Of a stretch of 64,000 nucleotides of DNA, positions 18,375-26,074 are shown piece by piece (position 1 is the first letter of the stretch; each line of letters begins with the position of its first letter). The position numbers were made by a program, and so were the translations under genes. The notes under the pieces were generated by a model. It had not been told where the DNA came from. It worked only from the letters and a program-made list of their open reading frames with translations, and ran no database searches. Source of the DNA: Burkholderia pyrrocinia (GTDB lineage Bacteria; Pseudomonadota; Gammaproteobacteria; Burkholderiales; Burkholderiaceae); contig NZ_CP070978.1 of NCBI RefSeq assembly GCF_018417535.1, positions 3,243,719 to 3,307,718 of the forward strand. The letters are read 5' to 3'.

Positions 18375-18537
18375 TGTGATGGACCGCGAGCCGTCCGGCT
18401 CGAAAGAAAGCGATGTCCCGCATTGTCATCCGGACCTTTGCGAAAAGGCCGGGGCCGCCTGGCCGGCGGTCGCGCAACGACGAACGTCACCCGAAAAGTT
18501 CCGGGAAACGGACGTGAACAAGACAGAGTAACGAAGC

Positions 18538-18663
18538 ATGCGTTATCCCGTGAGCGTATCGATTGTGCTCTTCGCCTTGGCCGGATGCGGAATGTTCGGT
18601 TGCGGCGGTGTTGCCACGAATGGAGCGACGGCAGCCGGATGCCACGCCGGCGTGCGGTTTTGA
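18538..18663 (+). CDS. Tiny putative lipoprotein
   Basis: 41 aa: MRYPVSVSIVLFALAGCGMF begins a short hydrophobic signal and lipobox LAGC (Cys17), followed by only 24 residues rich in Gly with two more cysteines (Cys22, Cys35). The size is like entericidin-type small lipoproteins, but I see no direct match. RBS is weak (GAGTAACGAAGC before the ATG). It lies 31 bases before the H-NS-type gene and may be its leader gene. Confidence 0.5.
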   Translation: MRYPVSVSIVLFALAGCGMFGCGGVATNGATAAGCHAGVRF

Positions 18664-18694
18664 CGGAACGCCATGTCGAATAAAAGGAGAAGAC

Positions 18695-18985
18695 ATGTCG
18701 ATTGATCCCCTGCAGGCCCTGTTGACGAGGCGAGCCCAGCTAGATGCCGAGATCGCCGCACAACGCGCGGTACGGCGTAGGGAGGTTGTCGATCAGATCG
18801 TACGGTTGATGCAGGAATACGAAATTACCGTCCGGGAAATTGAGTCACGCACTTCGCGTGCGTCGTCGCGTCGGGTCGAGCCGCGATATTGGGATCCCCA
18901 AACCGGTGCGACGTGGTCGGGCCGGGGCAAACGACCGCGGTGGATGAATGGGCGTGACCCGGAGGAATTCAGGCTCAAACCTTAG
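18695..18985 (+). CDS. H-NS family nucleoid-associated DNA-binding protein
   Basis: 96 aa from ATG 18695 with AAAAGGAGA upstream. The N-terminal half is a coiled-coil oligomerisation region (RRAQLDAEIAAQRAVRRREV). The C-terminus carries the H-NS DNA-binding core WDPQTGATWSGRGKRPRWM. Such proteins silence AT-rich acquired DNA. It sits at the junction to a visibly more AT-rich stretch and next to an OmpR-type regulator, so local control of the adhesin locus is likely (inference). Confidence 0.92.
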   Translation: MSIDPLQALLTRRAQLDAEIAAQRAVRRREVVDQIVRLMQEYEITVREIESRTSRASSRRVEPRYWDPQTGATWSGRGKRPRWMNGRDPEEFRLKP

Positions 18986-19119
18986 AACGAGTAGAACGAA
19001 TCGCGACGAAAGTGACGTCCAGGCGAATGGGCGAAACAAACTAAAGAACACGCAACGAGGTGGCTGGACTGACTTACGAACTGTGCGACCAAACCATCGC
19101 TAAATTTTAGGGGAAGGGG

Positions 19120-19887
19120 GTGTTTACATTTTCGCTCTGCGAGCGATCTGAAGCGACGTGCGCGATTTTGGACAGAGATTCCGGACGATTCAGCGAAGCT
19201 CGCGATGCTCTTTCTGGCGCGGGCTACGAGTGTATCCGGTTCGATACTGACCTCTTGCTGCAGGCATATATCAGGTCAGCGAGTGTCGACTTTGTGGTAG
19301 TGGGAGACCCCGTGCAAGCGGAGCCTCTCGATGTGCTGGTTGCCGAACTTCGCGTCGATCCGGCAACGTGCACAGTGCCGGTGGTGGTCCTCGGGCCGGA
19401 CGATGAGGATCGCACGGTCGCCATGCTGACCGCCGGTGCGGATGTATATCTCGCATGGCCAACCCCTTCACGCCTGTTTGTCGCGCGCATCCGCGCTCTT
19501 CTGCGTCGCGTCTACCACACGTACCCACGAGCGACTAGGCGATCGCACGGTGTCTATACGTTTTACACGGGCGCCGATCAAGTTTGTCTGAATGGGGAGC
19601 GGATCTCGCTAACACGCATGGAGTATCGCGCGGCGATGTTGCTGTTCGCGCGCATTTCCCGGTTGGTGACGTATACGGATCTCTGGATGGCGATGTGGGA
19701 AGGTATATCGAGAATGGAGCCGCAGCGGCGAACCGTGTGTGTTCATATGTCGCGTTTGCGCTCGAAACTTAGATTGACCGGCGAGTGCGGGTACCAGTTG
19801 ATATCTGTTCGCGGTTCCGGTTATCAACTCGTTCCATCGGTCAGCGGATTCGAGCGAGAAATGATGTCGCAGGTGGTGAATTTCTGA
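19120..19887 (+). CDS. OmpR-type transcriptional regulator with degenerate receiver domain
   Basis: 255 aa, GTG start overlapping a purine-rich GGGAAGGGGG. Residues about 12-125 have the receiver fold, but key residues are missing: the phospho-acceptor region reads VDFVVVGDP, with Gly where Asp is expected; the Ser/Thr site reads VVVLGPDD; and the usual Lys is Trp (YLAWPTPSRLF). Residues about 150-240 are a winged helix of the OmpR/PhoB type (LTRMEYRAAMLLF, VHMSRLRSKL, ISVRGSGYQLV). No histidine kinase gene is adjacent. It should act without phosphorylation (inference). Confidence 0.85.
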   Translation: MFTFSLCERSEATCAILDRDSGRFSEARDALSGAGYECIRFDTDLLLQAYIRSASVDFVVVGDPVQAEPLDVLVAELRVDPATCTVPVVVLGPDDEDRTVAMLTAGADVYLAWPTPSRLFVARIRALLRRVYHTYPRATRRSHGVYTFYTGADQVCLNGERISLTRMEYRAAMLLFARISRLVTYTDLWMAMWEGISRMEPQRRTVCVHMSRLRSKLRLTGECGYQLISVRGSGYQLVPSVSGFEREMMSQVVNF

Positions 19888-19906
19888 GGTGCGACAGGAA
19901 TATGAA

Positions 19907-19946
19907 AACATACGGTCAGGCTGTAACAGTCAACGGTCCGTATGTT
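19907..19946. repeat. Inverted repeat downstream of OmpR-type gene
   Basis: AACATACGG (19907-19915) and CCGTATGTT (19938-19946) are perfect inverted copies, 11 of 12 if flanks are included, with a 22-base spacer containing CTGTAACAG. It lies 20 bases after the regulator stop. It could be an operator for the regulator or an RNA hairpin. The rest of 19888-20206 holds only a weak open frame (ATG 19902, 98 codons, poor RBS) that I do not call. Confidence 0.55.
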
Positions 19947-20206
19947 CTCGTCGAGGCTCGGCACGGAACGATACTTACGAACCGATGCGACGAATTCATC
20001 GGTTACGAGTTGATCGAATGCCGTCGGGTTGCGACGAAATCGTCGACGCGAAACTTCATCCGTTGGCCACATGCCGAATCCAATAGTGAATCAACCACAT
20101 CGAACGCACCGCGCAGCACCGGAGCTCACACGGTATCGTGGAAGCCGCGGCGCTTGCTTGTGGGCGGCTCGATGTCTTCCGGCGTTGCGAGCGAGTAGTT
20201 AAGATC

Positions 20207-22068
20207 ATGTCTGAAAGCGATGGCAATAATCCTGGAGCACGCGTGGCGGAAGAGTTCAGCGCAGGCGTGGTCGCACATCGGGAAAACTCATTTGCCGTGG
20301 CGGAACAATGCTATCGAGAAGCCATTGCGATCGATCCTGGTCATGCAGAAGCTCACAATAACCTCGGCATTCTGGTGGAGCTTTCGGGATGCGCCGACGA
20401 GGCGGAAGCACATTACCGGAATGCGTTGTCAGGGAGGCCAAGTTGCACCGATGCGCATTGCAACATGGGTCTGCTACTGCATTCCGGAGGGTATCTGGCG
20501 GAAGCGGAAGTCTGCTATCGGCGAGCCATTTTGGTCAATCCAGAGCATGCGATCGCGCATAACAAGCTGGGCCTTGTTCTTCAATCGACCGGACGACGAT
20601 TGGATGCCGAATGTCACTTTCGCTACGCGTTGAAGTCGGTACCGCATGATGCGGATGTGCTGGCGAATCTTGGCGCGGTGCTGCATCAGGACGGCCGCTG
20701 TCAGGAGGCAGAGACATACTATCGCAAGGCGATAGAGTGCGCCCCGTTGCTTGCCCGTGCCCATCGGAATCTTGGCGTATTGCTTCATCAGCTCGGACGG
20801 GAACTTGAAGCGGAAGCGTGTTTTCGGCGCGCGATCTCGTTCGACCCGAGTTGTCTCGATGCTCACGGCAATCTCGGCAACCTGCTTTATGGAACACAAC
20901 GCTACTCCGATGCAGAGGCCTGTTATCGAACAGTACTCGAACAGTCACCGGATTCCGTCGAGGCAATCAACAACCTGGGACGCGTGCTGCAGGACAGCGG
21001 ACGTCTCGCGGAGGCCGAGCAGTGCTTTCGTCGAGTACTTATGCTCGCCCCGGAACGGCGTCCGACGGCATTCAATTTGACTCTGGTCTTGCTTGCGATG
21101 GGGTGTTACGAGGAAGGCTGGCCGCTCTATGAGGCGCGTTATGACGCATCGTGTTATTGGGGCGAGGATGCATCGTGCCATGAGCGTCCGGCGTTGCCTT
21201 GTCGGGAATGGCGTGGCGAGCCGCTGGAAGGAAGATCGCTCGTCGTAGTACATGAACAAGGGCTCGGGGACTCTTTGCATTTTTGTCGCTACCTGCCTCT
21301 GCTGAAGGCGCTTGGCGTACGGCGCCTGAGTGTAATCTGCCCGACAGCGTTGCGTAGGGTGATCGAGTCAATCGAGGGTGTGGATTCGTGTTATACGACC
21401 GACGAACTCGGTTCGCTATCGGTACATGACTTTGCCTGTGTGATGATGAGCTTGCCGCTACGGTTTGGGACGACGCTCGAGACGATTCCAGGCGGCGTGC
21501 GCTACATTCGACCGGCGGAGGGGCTAACGTCAGAGTGGACGATGCGGTTGCCGACACATGGTCTCAGGGTCGGACTCGTTTGGGCGGGCGATTCGCGCCC
21601 GGAGCAGGCCAACGCGAATTCCATCGATCGGAGGCGGTCGTTTCATGCGAGCATGTATCTCCCGTTACTAGAGGTGCGGGCGCGATTTTCGTCAGCCTGC
21701 AGAAGGGAGAAGCCGCAAGGCAGCAGATTGCCGCGTTTCCGGCAACGCGGCGTCCAGTGGATTTCATGAGTGACGTGGTCGATTTCGCGGATACGGCTGC
21801 AATCATCGAAAATCTGGATCCGGTCGTCACGGTCGACACGTCGGTCGCTCATCTCGCCGGTGCGCTTGGAAAGCCGGTATGGATCTTGTCGCGATTCGAC
21901 CGGTGCTGGCGCTGGTTATCGAATCGCGACGATTCACCGTGGTACCCGACGGCGCGGCTGTTCAGGCAACGTTCACCAGGTGATTGGGAACAGGTTATCG
22001 CGGAGGTTGCGATCGCGCTGCAGGCGCTTGTCGGCCATATACGTTCACCATTTCTGGAGTCATGTTGA
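20207..22068 (+). pseudogene. TPR plus GT9-like glycosyltransferase gene, split by a frameshift near 21680
   Basis: From ATG 20207 (MSESDGNNPGARVAEEF) the frame encodes about nine TPRs (AEAHNNLGILVELSG and similar), then VVVHEQGLGDSLHFCRYLPL near 350 and LRVGLVWAGD near 455. The homologous reading then jumps frame at the GTGCGGGCGCG around 21674-21684: the continuation FVSLQKGEAARQQIAAFP, VDTSVAHLAGALGKPVWIL and SPWYPTARLFRQ lies in the other frame and stops at 22068. Loss of one G in the GGG run explains it. The two products would be about 520 and 130 residues, neither with a complete transferase domain. It is either a real lesion or a sequencing error. It is a paralogue of the gene at 12870. 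Confidence 0.85.
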
Positions 22069-23279
22069 GCTCATCGAGCACGGATCGTTATTGGTCCCGC
22101 GCCAGGCGGGTCGGTTGTGTAGTATCCACGTCAATGCTTCTGATCGGCATTTGTCCCACGGTGAGTGCAGACGAGGCCAGATCATTCGTACATCCAGGCA
22201 TGCTTCATACGCAGCGAGATTTTGACCGCATGCGCTCCAAAGTCGAGCAAGGAGATCAACCATGGGCCGACGGTTGGCGCAAGCTCGTCGCCAACCGTCA
22301 TGCGTCGGTGAACTGGAAGCCCAATCTACAGGCGACTGTGTATAGAGGCTCGGATCACCGTCACGCGCAAAATTATCCGGCGCTCTACAACGATGCCGCC
22401 GCAGCATATGTGCTGGCATTGCGCTGGAAGATCTCAGGTGACGACGCGTATGCGGACAAGGCTGTCGCGATCCTGAATGCGTGGTCGTCGACGCTAACCT
22501 CGATTGACGGCAGCTCGGACAAATTTCTGGCTGCCGGGATCTATGGCTATCAGCTGGCAAACGCTGCCGAGATCCTGCGCGGGTTCTCGCGTTGGAACCC
22601 GGCCGATTTCGAGCGCTTCCGATCGATGATGCTGACGGTCTTCTACCCGATGAATCATGATTTCCTGATTCGTCACAACGGAGCGAAAGTCGATCATTAT
22701 TGGGCGAACTGGGACCTTGCGAACATGACGTCTATGCTTGCGATCGGCGTACTTGCGGATCGGCGGGACATCTACAACGAGGCAGTCGATTATTTCCGGC
22801 ATGGCGCGGGAAATGGGTCTATCGAGCACGCGATCTGGAGAGTCTATGACGGTGGAATTGCCCAGGTGCAGGAGAGCGGCCGCGACCAGGGTCACACCAT
22901 GCTTGATATAGCTCTGCTCGGGACGTTCTGCCAGATGGCCTGGAATCAGGGTGATGACTTGTTTGGCTACGATCACAACCGCGTGTTGCTCGGCGCCGAA
23001 TATGCTGCGCGTTACAACCGTGGACGCGATGTGCCGTACACGCCGTACAGCAACAGTGATGTCACGCAGGCTACGATATCTGACACAGGTCGGGGCGACA
23101 TGCGGCCAATATGGGCGTTACTCTACAACCATTACGTGGTGGTCAAGGGATTGAGCGCGCCCGATGTCAAGGCATTTGCAGACGCAGCCGGCACCGAAGG
23201 CGGTGGCGGAGACTATGGGCCCAATAGCGGGGGCTTCGATCAGCTTGGCTACGGCACACTGACTTTCACTTTGAAGTAG
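22062..23279 (+). CDS. Alginate lyase family protein, secreted
   Basis: 405 aa from ATG 22062, overlapping the preceding stop by 7 bases, with GGAG just upstream. A long signal peptide ends near ICPTVSA-DEA (about 37). The alpha/alpha toroid of the alginate_lyase family (PF05426) is recognisable: ALYNDAAAAYVLALRWKISG, NAWSSTL, GIYGYQLANAAEIL, NWDLANMTSMLAIG and the catalytic-region ESGRDQGHTMLD. Members cleave uronate polysaccharides by beta-elimination in the periplasm or outside the cell. In an adhesin locus it may trim exopolysaccharide. Coupling to the broken transferase gene upstream could reduce its expression. Confidence 0.85.
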   Translation: MLSSSSTDRYWSRARRVGCVVSTSMLLIGICPTVSADEARSFVHPGMLHTQRDFDRMRSKVEQGDQPWADGWRKLVANRHASVNWKPNLQATVYRGSDHRHAQNYPALYNDAAAAYVLALRWKISGDDAYADKAVAILNAWSSTLTSIDGSSDKFLAAGIYGYQLANAAEILRGFSRWNPADFERFRSMMLTVFYPMNHDFLIRHNGAKVDHYWANWDLANMTSMLAIGVLADRRDIYNEAVDYFRHGAGNGSIEHAIWRVYDGGIAQVQESGRDQGHTMLDIALLGTFCQMAWNQGDDLFGYDHNRVLLGAEYAARYNRGRDVPYTPYSNSDVTQATISDTGRGDMRPIWALLYNHYVVVKGLSAPDVKAFADAAGTEGGGGDYGPNSGGFDQLGYGTLTFTLK

Positions 23280-23461
23280 ATCGGTGCCGAACCTGTGCAC
23301 GGCACGCGCCCCTTGAGCAGGACAAAGATAGTCCGGCTTCGGTTCGCTCTCCGAATGTCCCGGCGATCGAGACGGATGGTATTCGAACGGTTAAAGTCGT
23401 TTGTTGGCAAGGTGTCCGGTAGGACGTAGCATGCCCGACACATCGCGTCTCTCACATGACG

Positions 23462-23499
23462 ATTGTTGATACTTGCAAGGTTTGCGCCGTTCTAAAATG
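23462..23499 (+). repeat. Copy A of a duplicated 38-bp element
   Basis: ATTGTTGAT-N-C-N-TG-N-AAGGTT-N3-GCC-N4-TAA-N-ATG, matching copy B at 25731-25768 at 27 of 38 positions without gaps. Both can be read as IVDxCKVxAxL, with synonymous changes at two codons, so this may be a coding remnant as easily as a regulatory site. Confidence 0.5.
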
Positions 23500-23687
23500 T
23501 GTCGACTGTATCCCGGATGTGCGATTGCACGCTGATCGCTTTTCGGTGCCGGATCGAGCGAAGAAAATACGCGTTGCGGGTGCGGGAACCTGAGAGAACG
23601 GGGCGTCGGCGGCGATATCGGCATTGTTCTATGCGCCGAGATCGGAAAGCCGAAGAGAGTCAAGACTGCGAAGACCTTCGTGGCGAT

Positions 23688-23837
23688 ATGAAGATGGAAC
23701 ATAGAACCAAAAACCGCCTCGGTTTGTGCGTGCTATTTGTGATCGTGGCTTTTGCAGTCGTTGTGTCAATATTGTCGAAGTCGACGGCAGGCGCGGCATC
23801 CGTACCGGACGTTAAGGCGATCAAGTCGAAGAATTGA
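23688..23837 (+). CDS. Possible small single-span membrane protein
   Basis: 49 aa from ATG 23688 (MKMEHRTKNRLG), a basic N-terminus, one transmembrane segment (LCVLFVIVAFAVVVSIL) and a short Lys-rich tail. The RBS is poor. Topology resembles the 69-aa product at 24941. Unrecognised, and coding status is uncertain. Confidence 0.35.
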   Translation: MKMEHRTKNRLGLCVLFVIVAFAVVVSILSKSTAGAASVPDVKAIKSKN

Positions 23838-24902
23838 CATATCCCCTCGTCGAGAGTCGTACGGAAGCGCGAATGGCGTCGCCCTGTAAGACGCTGCTGA
23901 ACCTGTGGCAACGAGCCATGATAGCTATGGTCCCGGTTTGCTGCTGGACCTCGATGATCTGCCATGGATTTCGCATGCGCGATCGTCACGGTGTTGACAA
24001 CATGCAGGAAAAAGTCGCGTACTCGCGGGGTACGGTGATATCTGGTGCGTGAATCCACTTGCAACGTGACACACGCCGTTTGATGTCGCGACTCGAATCA
24101 GCAAGCATTCACCAAAATATGTACAGAAACATGATCACGAATTTACCCAATAGGACAACTTTCATCGCGATATCCGCGTTGTATTTCGGCACGATCGATG
24201 TGAAAGCCGCGATGTCAACTTCGCGGCGGGCGGCCATCGTTACAACAGTGAATGATGCGCCGATTACGGTGGCGGATATTGGCGCGGCATTCGGCGTACC
24301 CGCCTGACAAGCCCGGGAGAACCGAATGGCGATCAAGAACGATCCAATCGCTCACAGGTTACTCGAACAGGCCGCCGAAAAAGTCATCTACTGAAATTGC
24401 CCGAAGTTCACGTGGCGGTTTTTCAGGCAGCGAGATACTGCAGCACTTGAGATCGTCTGAACCCGCCCGGGGCCCAATATGGAGTGGAGGTTAAGAAGCA
24501 CTACAAGACCAGCGTGGCGTCTTTTGGCCGGGAATAGTAAGTCCCGTGTGGTCGTCGTGAAGGATGTCCCGCCCACAGTGGGAGGACTGACCCGAGCGAA
24601 GTCCGGAATGCCGTTCGACGTGCTAACGCGCCGGTACAGCGCCGAGTCGCGACGACTGTGGAGAGTGGTCGTGGGTGAGGTTCGAGGGATCCGGGTGGCG
24701 AAGGGCGGGACCACATGCTTGCTGCTCCCGGTCGTGAAGCTTACTCATGCAATTGCGGGCCATCGTCCAAGCTTGACGCGAAACGGCTCGCCAGGATTTC
24801 GCCATGCGGCTGAAGGATCTGGTTGGTATCTGGCTCAATACGTTTGTGTTCAAAAGAGCAGGTGGACATGACCGAAGTCGTTATCGCCAGCCGAACTGGC
24901 CA

Positions 24903-24918
24903 GCGTACTTCGGTACGC
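24903..24918 (+). promoter_or_regulatory. C(UUCG)G tetraloop hairpin in leader of small gene
   Basis: GCGTAC-TTCG-GTACGC: a perfect 6-bp stem with an extra-stable UUCG loop closed by C-G, ending 13 bases before the RBS of the 69-aa ORF at 24941. It is likely part of that gene's 5' leader. Confidence 0.5.
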
Positions 24919-24940
24919 GAAGTTGATCGACGGAGAAAAA

Positions 24941-25150
24941 ATGAAACAACCAAATCCAGGCCGAGGGATTGGGGATATGAAGAACCTGGCCGCACAGCGT
25001 CGGGCCGGTGAATCTGTCCCACGATTCGAAACCCGTCGAGTCGGTATGCGCAGGAAGGTGGCTGGAATCCTCGCACTGATATTGGTTTCTGGGATTTTTC
25101 TCTACCTTGTGCTTCGCATCATATTTGAAACGCAGCTCGTTCTTCATTGA
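24941..25150 (+). CDS. Small membrane protein, unknown function
   Basis: 69 aa from ATG 24941, with GGAG 5 bases upstream. The first 35 residues are basic and soluble (MKQPNPGRGIGDMKNLAAQR), then one transmembrane segment (VAGILALILVSGIFLYLVL) close to the C-terminus. No family recognised. Confidence 0.5.
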   Translation: MKQPNPGRGIGDMKNLAAQRRAGESVPRFETRRVGMRRKVAGILALILVSGIFLYLVLRIIFETQLVLH

Positions 25151-25270
25151 TAAATGACGGTACGGTGCCGGCCGTATCGGATGCATTTCGGAGTGGCCGA
25201 CAGCGGATGGAAACGGGGGGGCAAGCTGGCGTGGCCGCGCGGCAGGTGGATTACGGGAGGCAAGTGCAAC

Positions 25271-25738
25271 ATGAAAACGAAAAACCACAATTCGATCGAT
25301 CGGACGCGGGAGATGTTGTTGCCGTTGTCGACTCATATCGTACGTAGTCTTTCTCTGGAGAATCATCTCGCTCTGGCCGCGATCAGAACCGGATGGGGTG
25401 CGCCACGGATCATGAAGGTGCTGACGCGCGCGCTCTATATGACGTATTTCTTGATCGAGCGCGTGGCCTCGGATGATGAGATGGCATTGTTTCGTGATGC
25501 CGAAGCGGTGCTGGATCAAAGCATCTCGACGGCAGAGAAAGCTGGAACCTGGGAGGTTACCGCTGAACAGTCGCCCATCCTGGAGAAAATCCTCTTGTGG
25601 TTCGACGAGGCGGTGAGCCGTGTTCCGATGTGTCGCTATATCGAATGCATGGAACGGTTTTACCGGTTTGCGCAATCGGCAGAGAAATCGCCGTTTCCGG
25701 ACAGCATGCCAAGTGTTCGTGAAAATCACAATTGTTGA
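25271..25738 (+). CDS. Burkholderia conserved protein (sometimes labelled Fis-like regulator)
   Basis: 155 aa from ATG 25271, with GGGAGG 10 bases upstream. The start TREMLLPLSTHIVRSLSLEN followed by HLALAAIRTG matches a family I remember from Burkholderia genomes, often auto-annotated as Fis-family regulator, although no classical Fis helix-turn-helix is obvious. The body is helical with a hydrophobic core (RALYMTYFLIERV, LEKILLWFDEAV). Probably cytoplasmic. The stop codon lies inside repeat copy B. Confidence 0.62.
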   Translation: MKTKNHNSIDRTREMLLPLSTHIVRSLSLENHLALAAIRTGWGAPRIMKVLTRALYMTYFLIERVASDDEMALFRDAEAVLDQSISTAEKAGTWEVTAEQSPILEKILLWFDEAVSRVPMCRYIECMERFYRFAQSAEKSPFPDSMPSVRENHNC

Positions 25739-25768
25739 TCCATGTAAGGTTGATGCCACCTTAATATG
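25731..25768 (+). repeat. Copy B of the duplicated 38-bp element
   Basis: Second copy of the element at 23462-23499, overlapping the stop codon of the Fis-like gene. TAATAT and TAAAAT at equivalent positions in the two copies could be -10 boxes, with a poorly spaced TTGAT upstream. Confidence 0.5.
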
Positions 25769-26060
25769 GCACCCACATATTCGGGGGCAGCGCCGTTCGT
25801 CATGCGAAGCAGCGACAAGTGGTATGCCCGACTAGGTCGGCTTGAATTGGCTCTGTATTGCTAATCGTCGGACCTGTTTTGTCTATGCGATCCGATCGCG
25901 TGATGTCCGTGCGCGAAGCCGATTGAATGTGTGACCGTTCGACTTACCTCTGACTATTCATGTCGGAGCTCGGCTATGGCTTGCAGGACTCCTGCCTCAC
26001 AGGATATCTACGTAGGTTTCAAGCGCCACCGTTGATCGGGGCGGCAATTTAGACTAGAAA
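25769..26060. other. Non-coding stretch upstream of porin
   Basis: About 290 bases with no convincing gene. It should hold the porin promoter, but I could not single out -35/-10 boxes with confidence. Confidence 0.4.
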
Positions 26061-26074
26061 AAGGAATGTTTAGA

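Larger units (their letters stand above)
23280..24940. other. Gene-poor stretch with short ORFs and possible remnants
   Basis: About 1.66 kb without a confident gene. Seen: a 45-codon ORF from ATG 23456 beginning MTIVDTCKVCAVLKCVDCIP with a CxxC-x4-CxxC pattern; a 49-codon single-membrane-segment ORF (separate entry); a 58-codon ORF from ATG 24132; and a 22-codon ORF from ATG 24326 (MAIKNDPIAHRLLEQAAEKV) that resembles the first residues of PAS-domain proteins and then stops, so perhaps a remnant. The longer open frames at 24.4-24.9 kb have no recognisable product. Composition looks more AT-rich than the flanks. Confidence 0.5.

Noticed and set aside
19902..20198. 98-codon ORF (MKTYGQAVTVNGPYV...) after the OmpR-type gene
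   Set aside because: Poor RBS, no recognisable product, and its first codons are one arm of an inverted repeat; more likely regulatory DNA.
23834..24052. 72-codon ORF
   Set aside because: No RBS, mixed-composition product and no recognisable features; judged chance.
24479..24871. 130-codon ORF
   Set aside because: Basic, low-information product with no domain or RBS; considered as a mobile-element remnant but no transposase, intron or integrase motif was visible.
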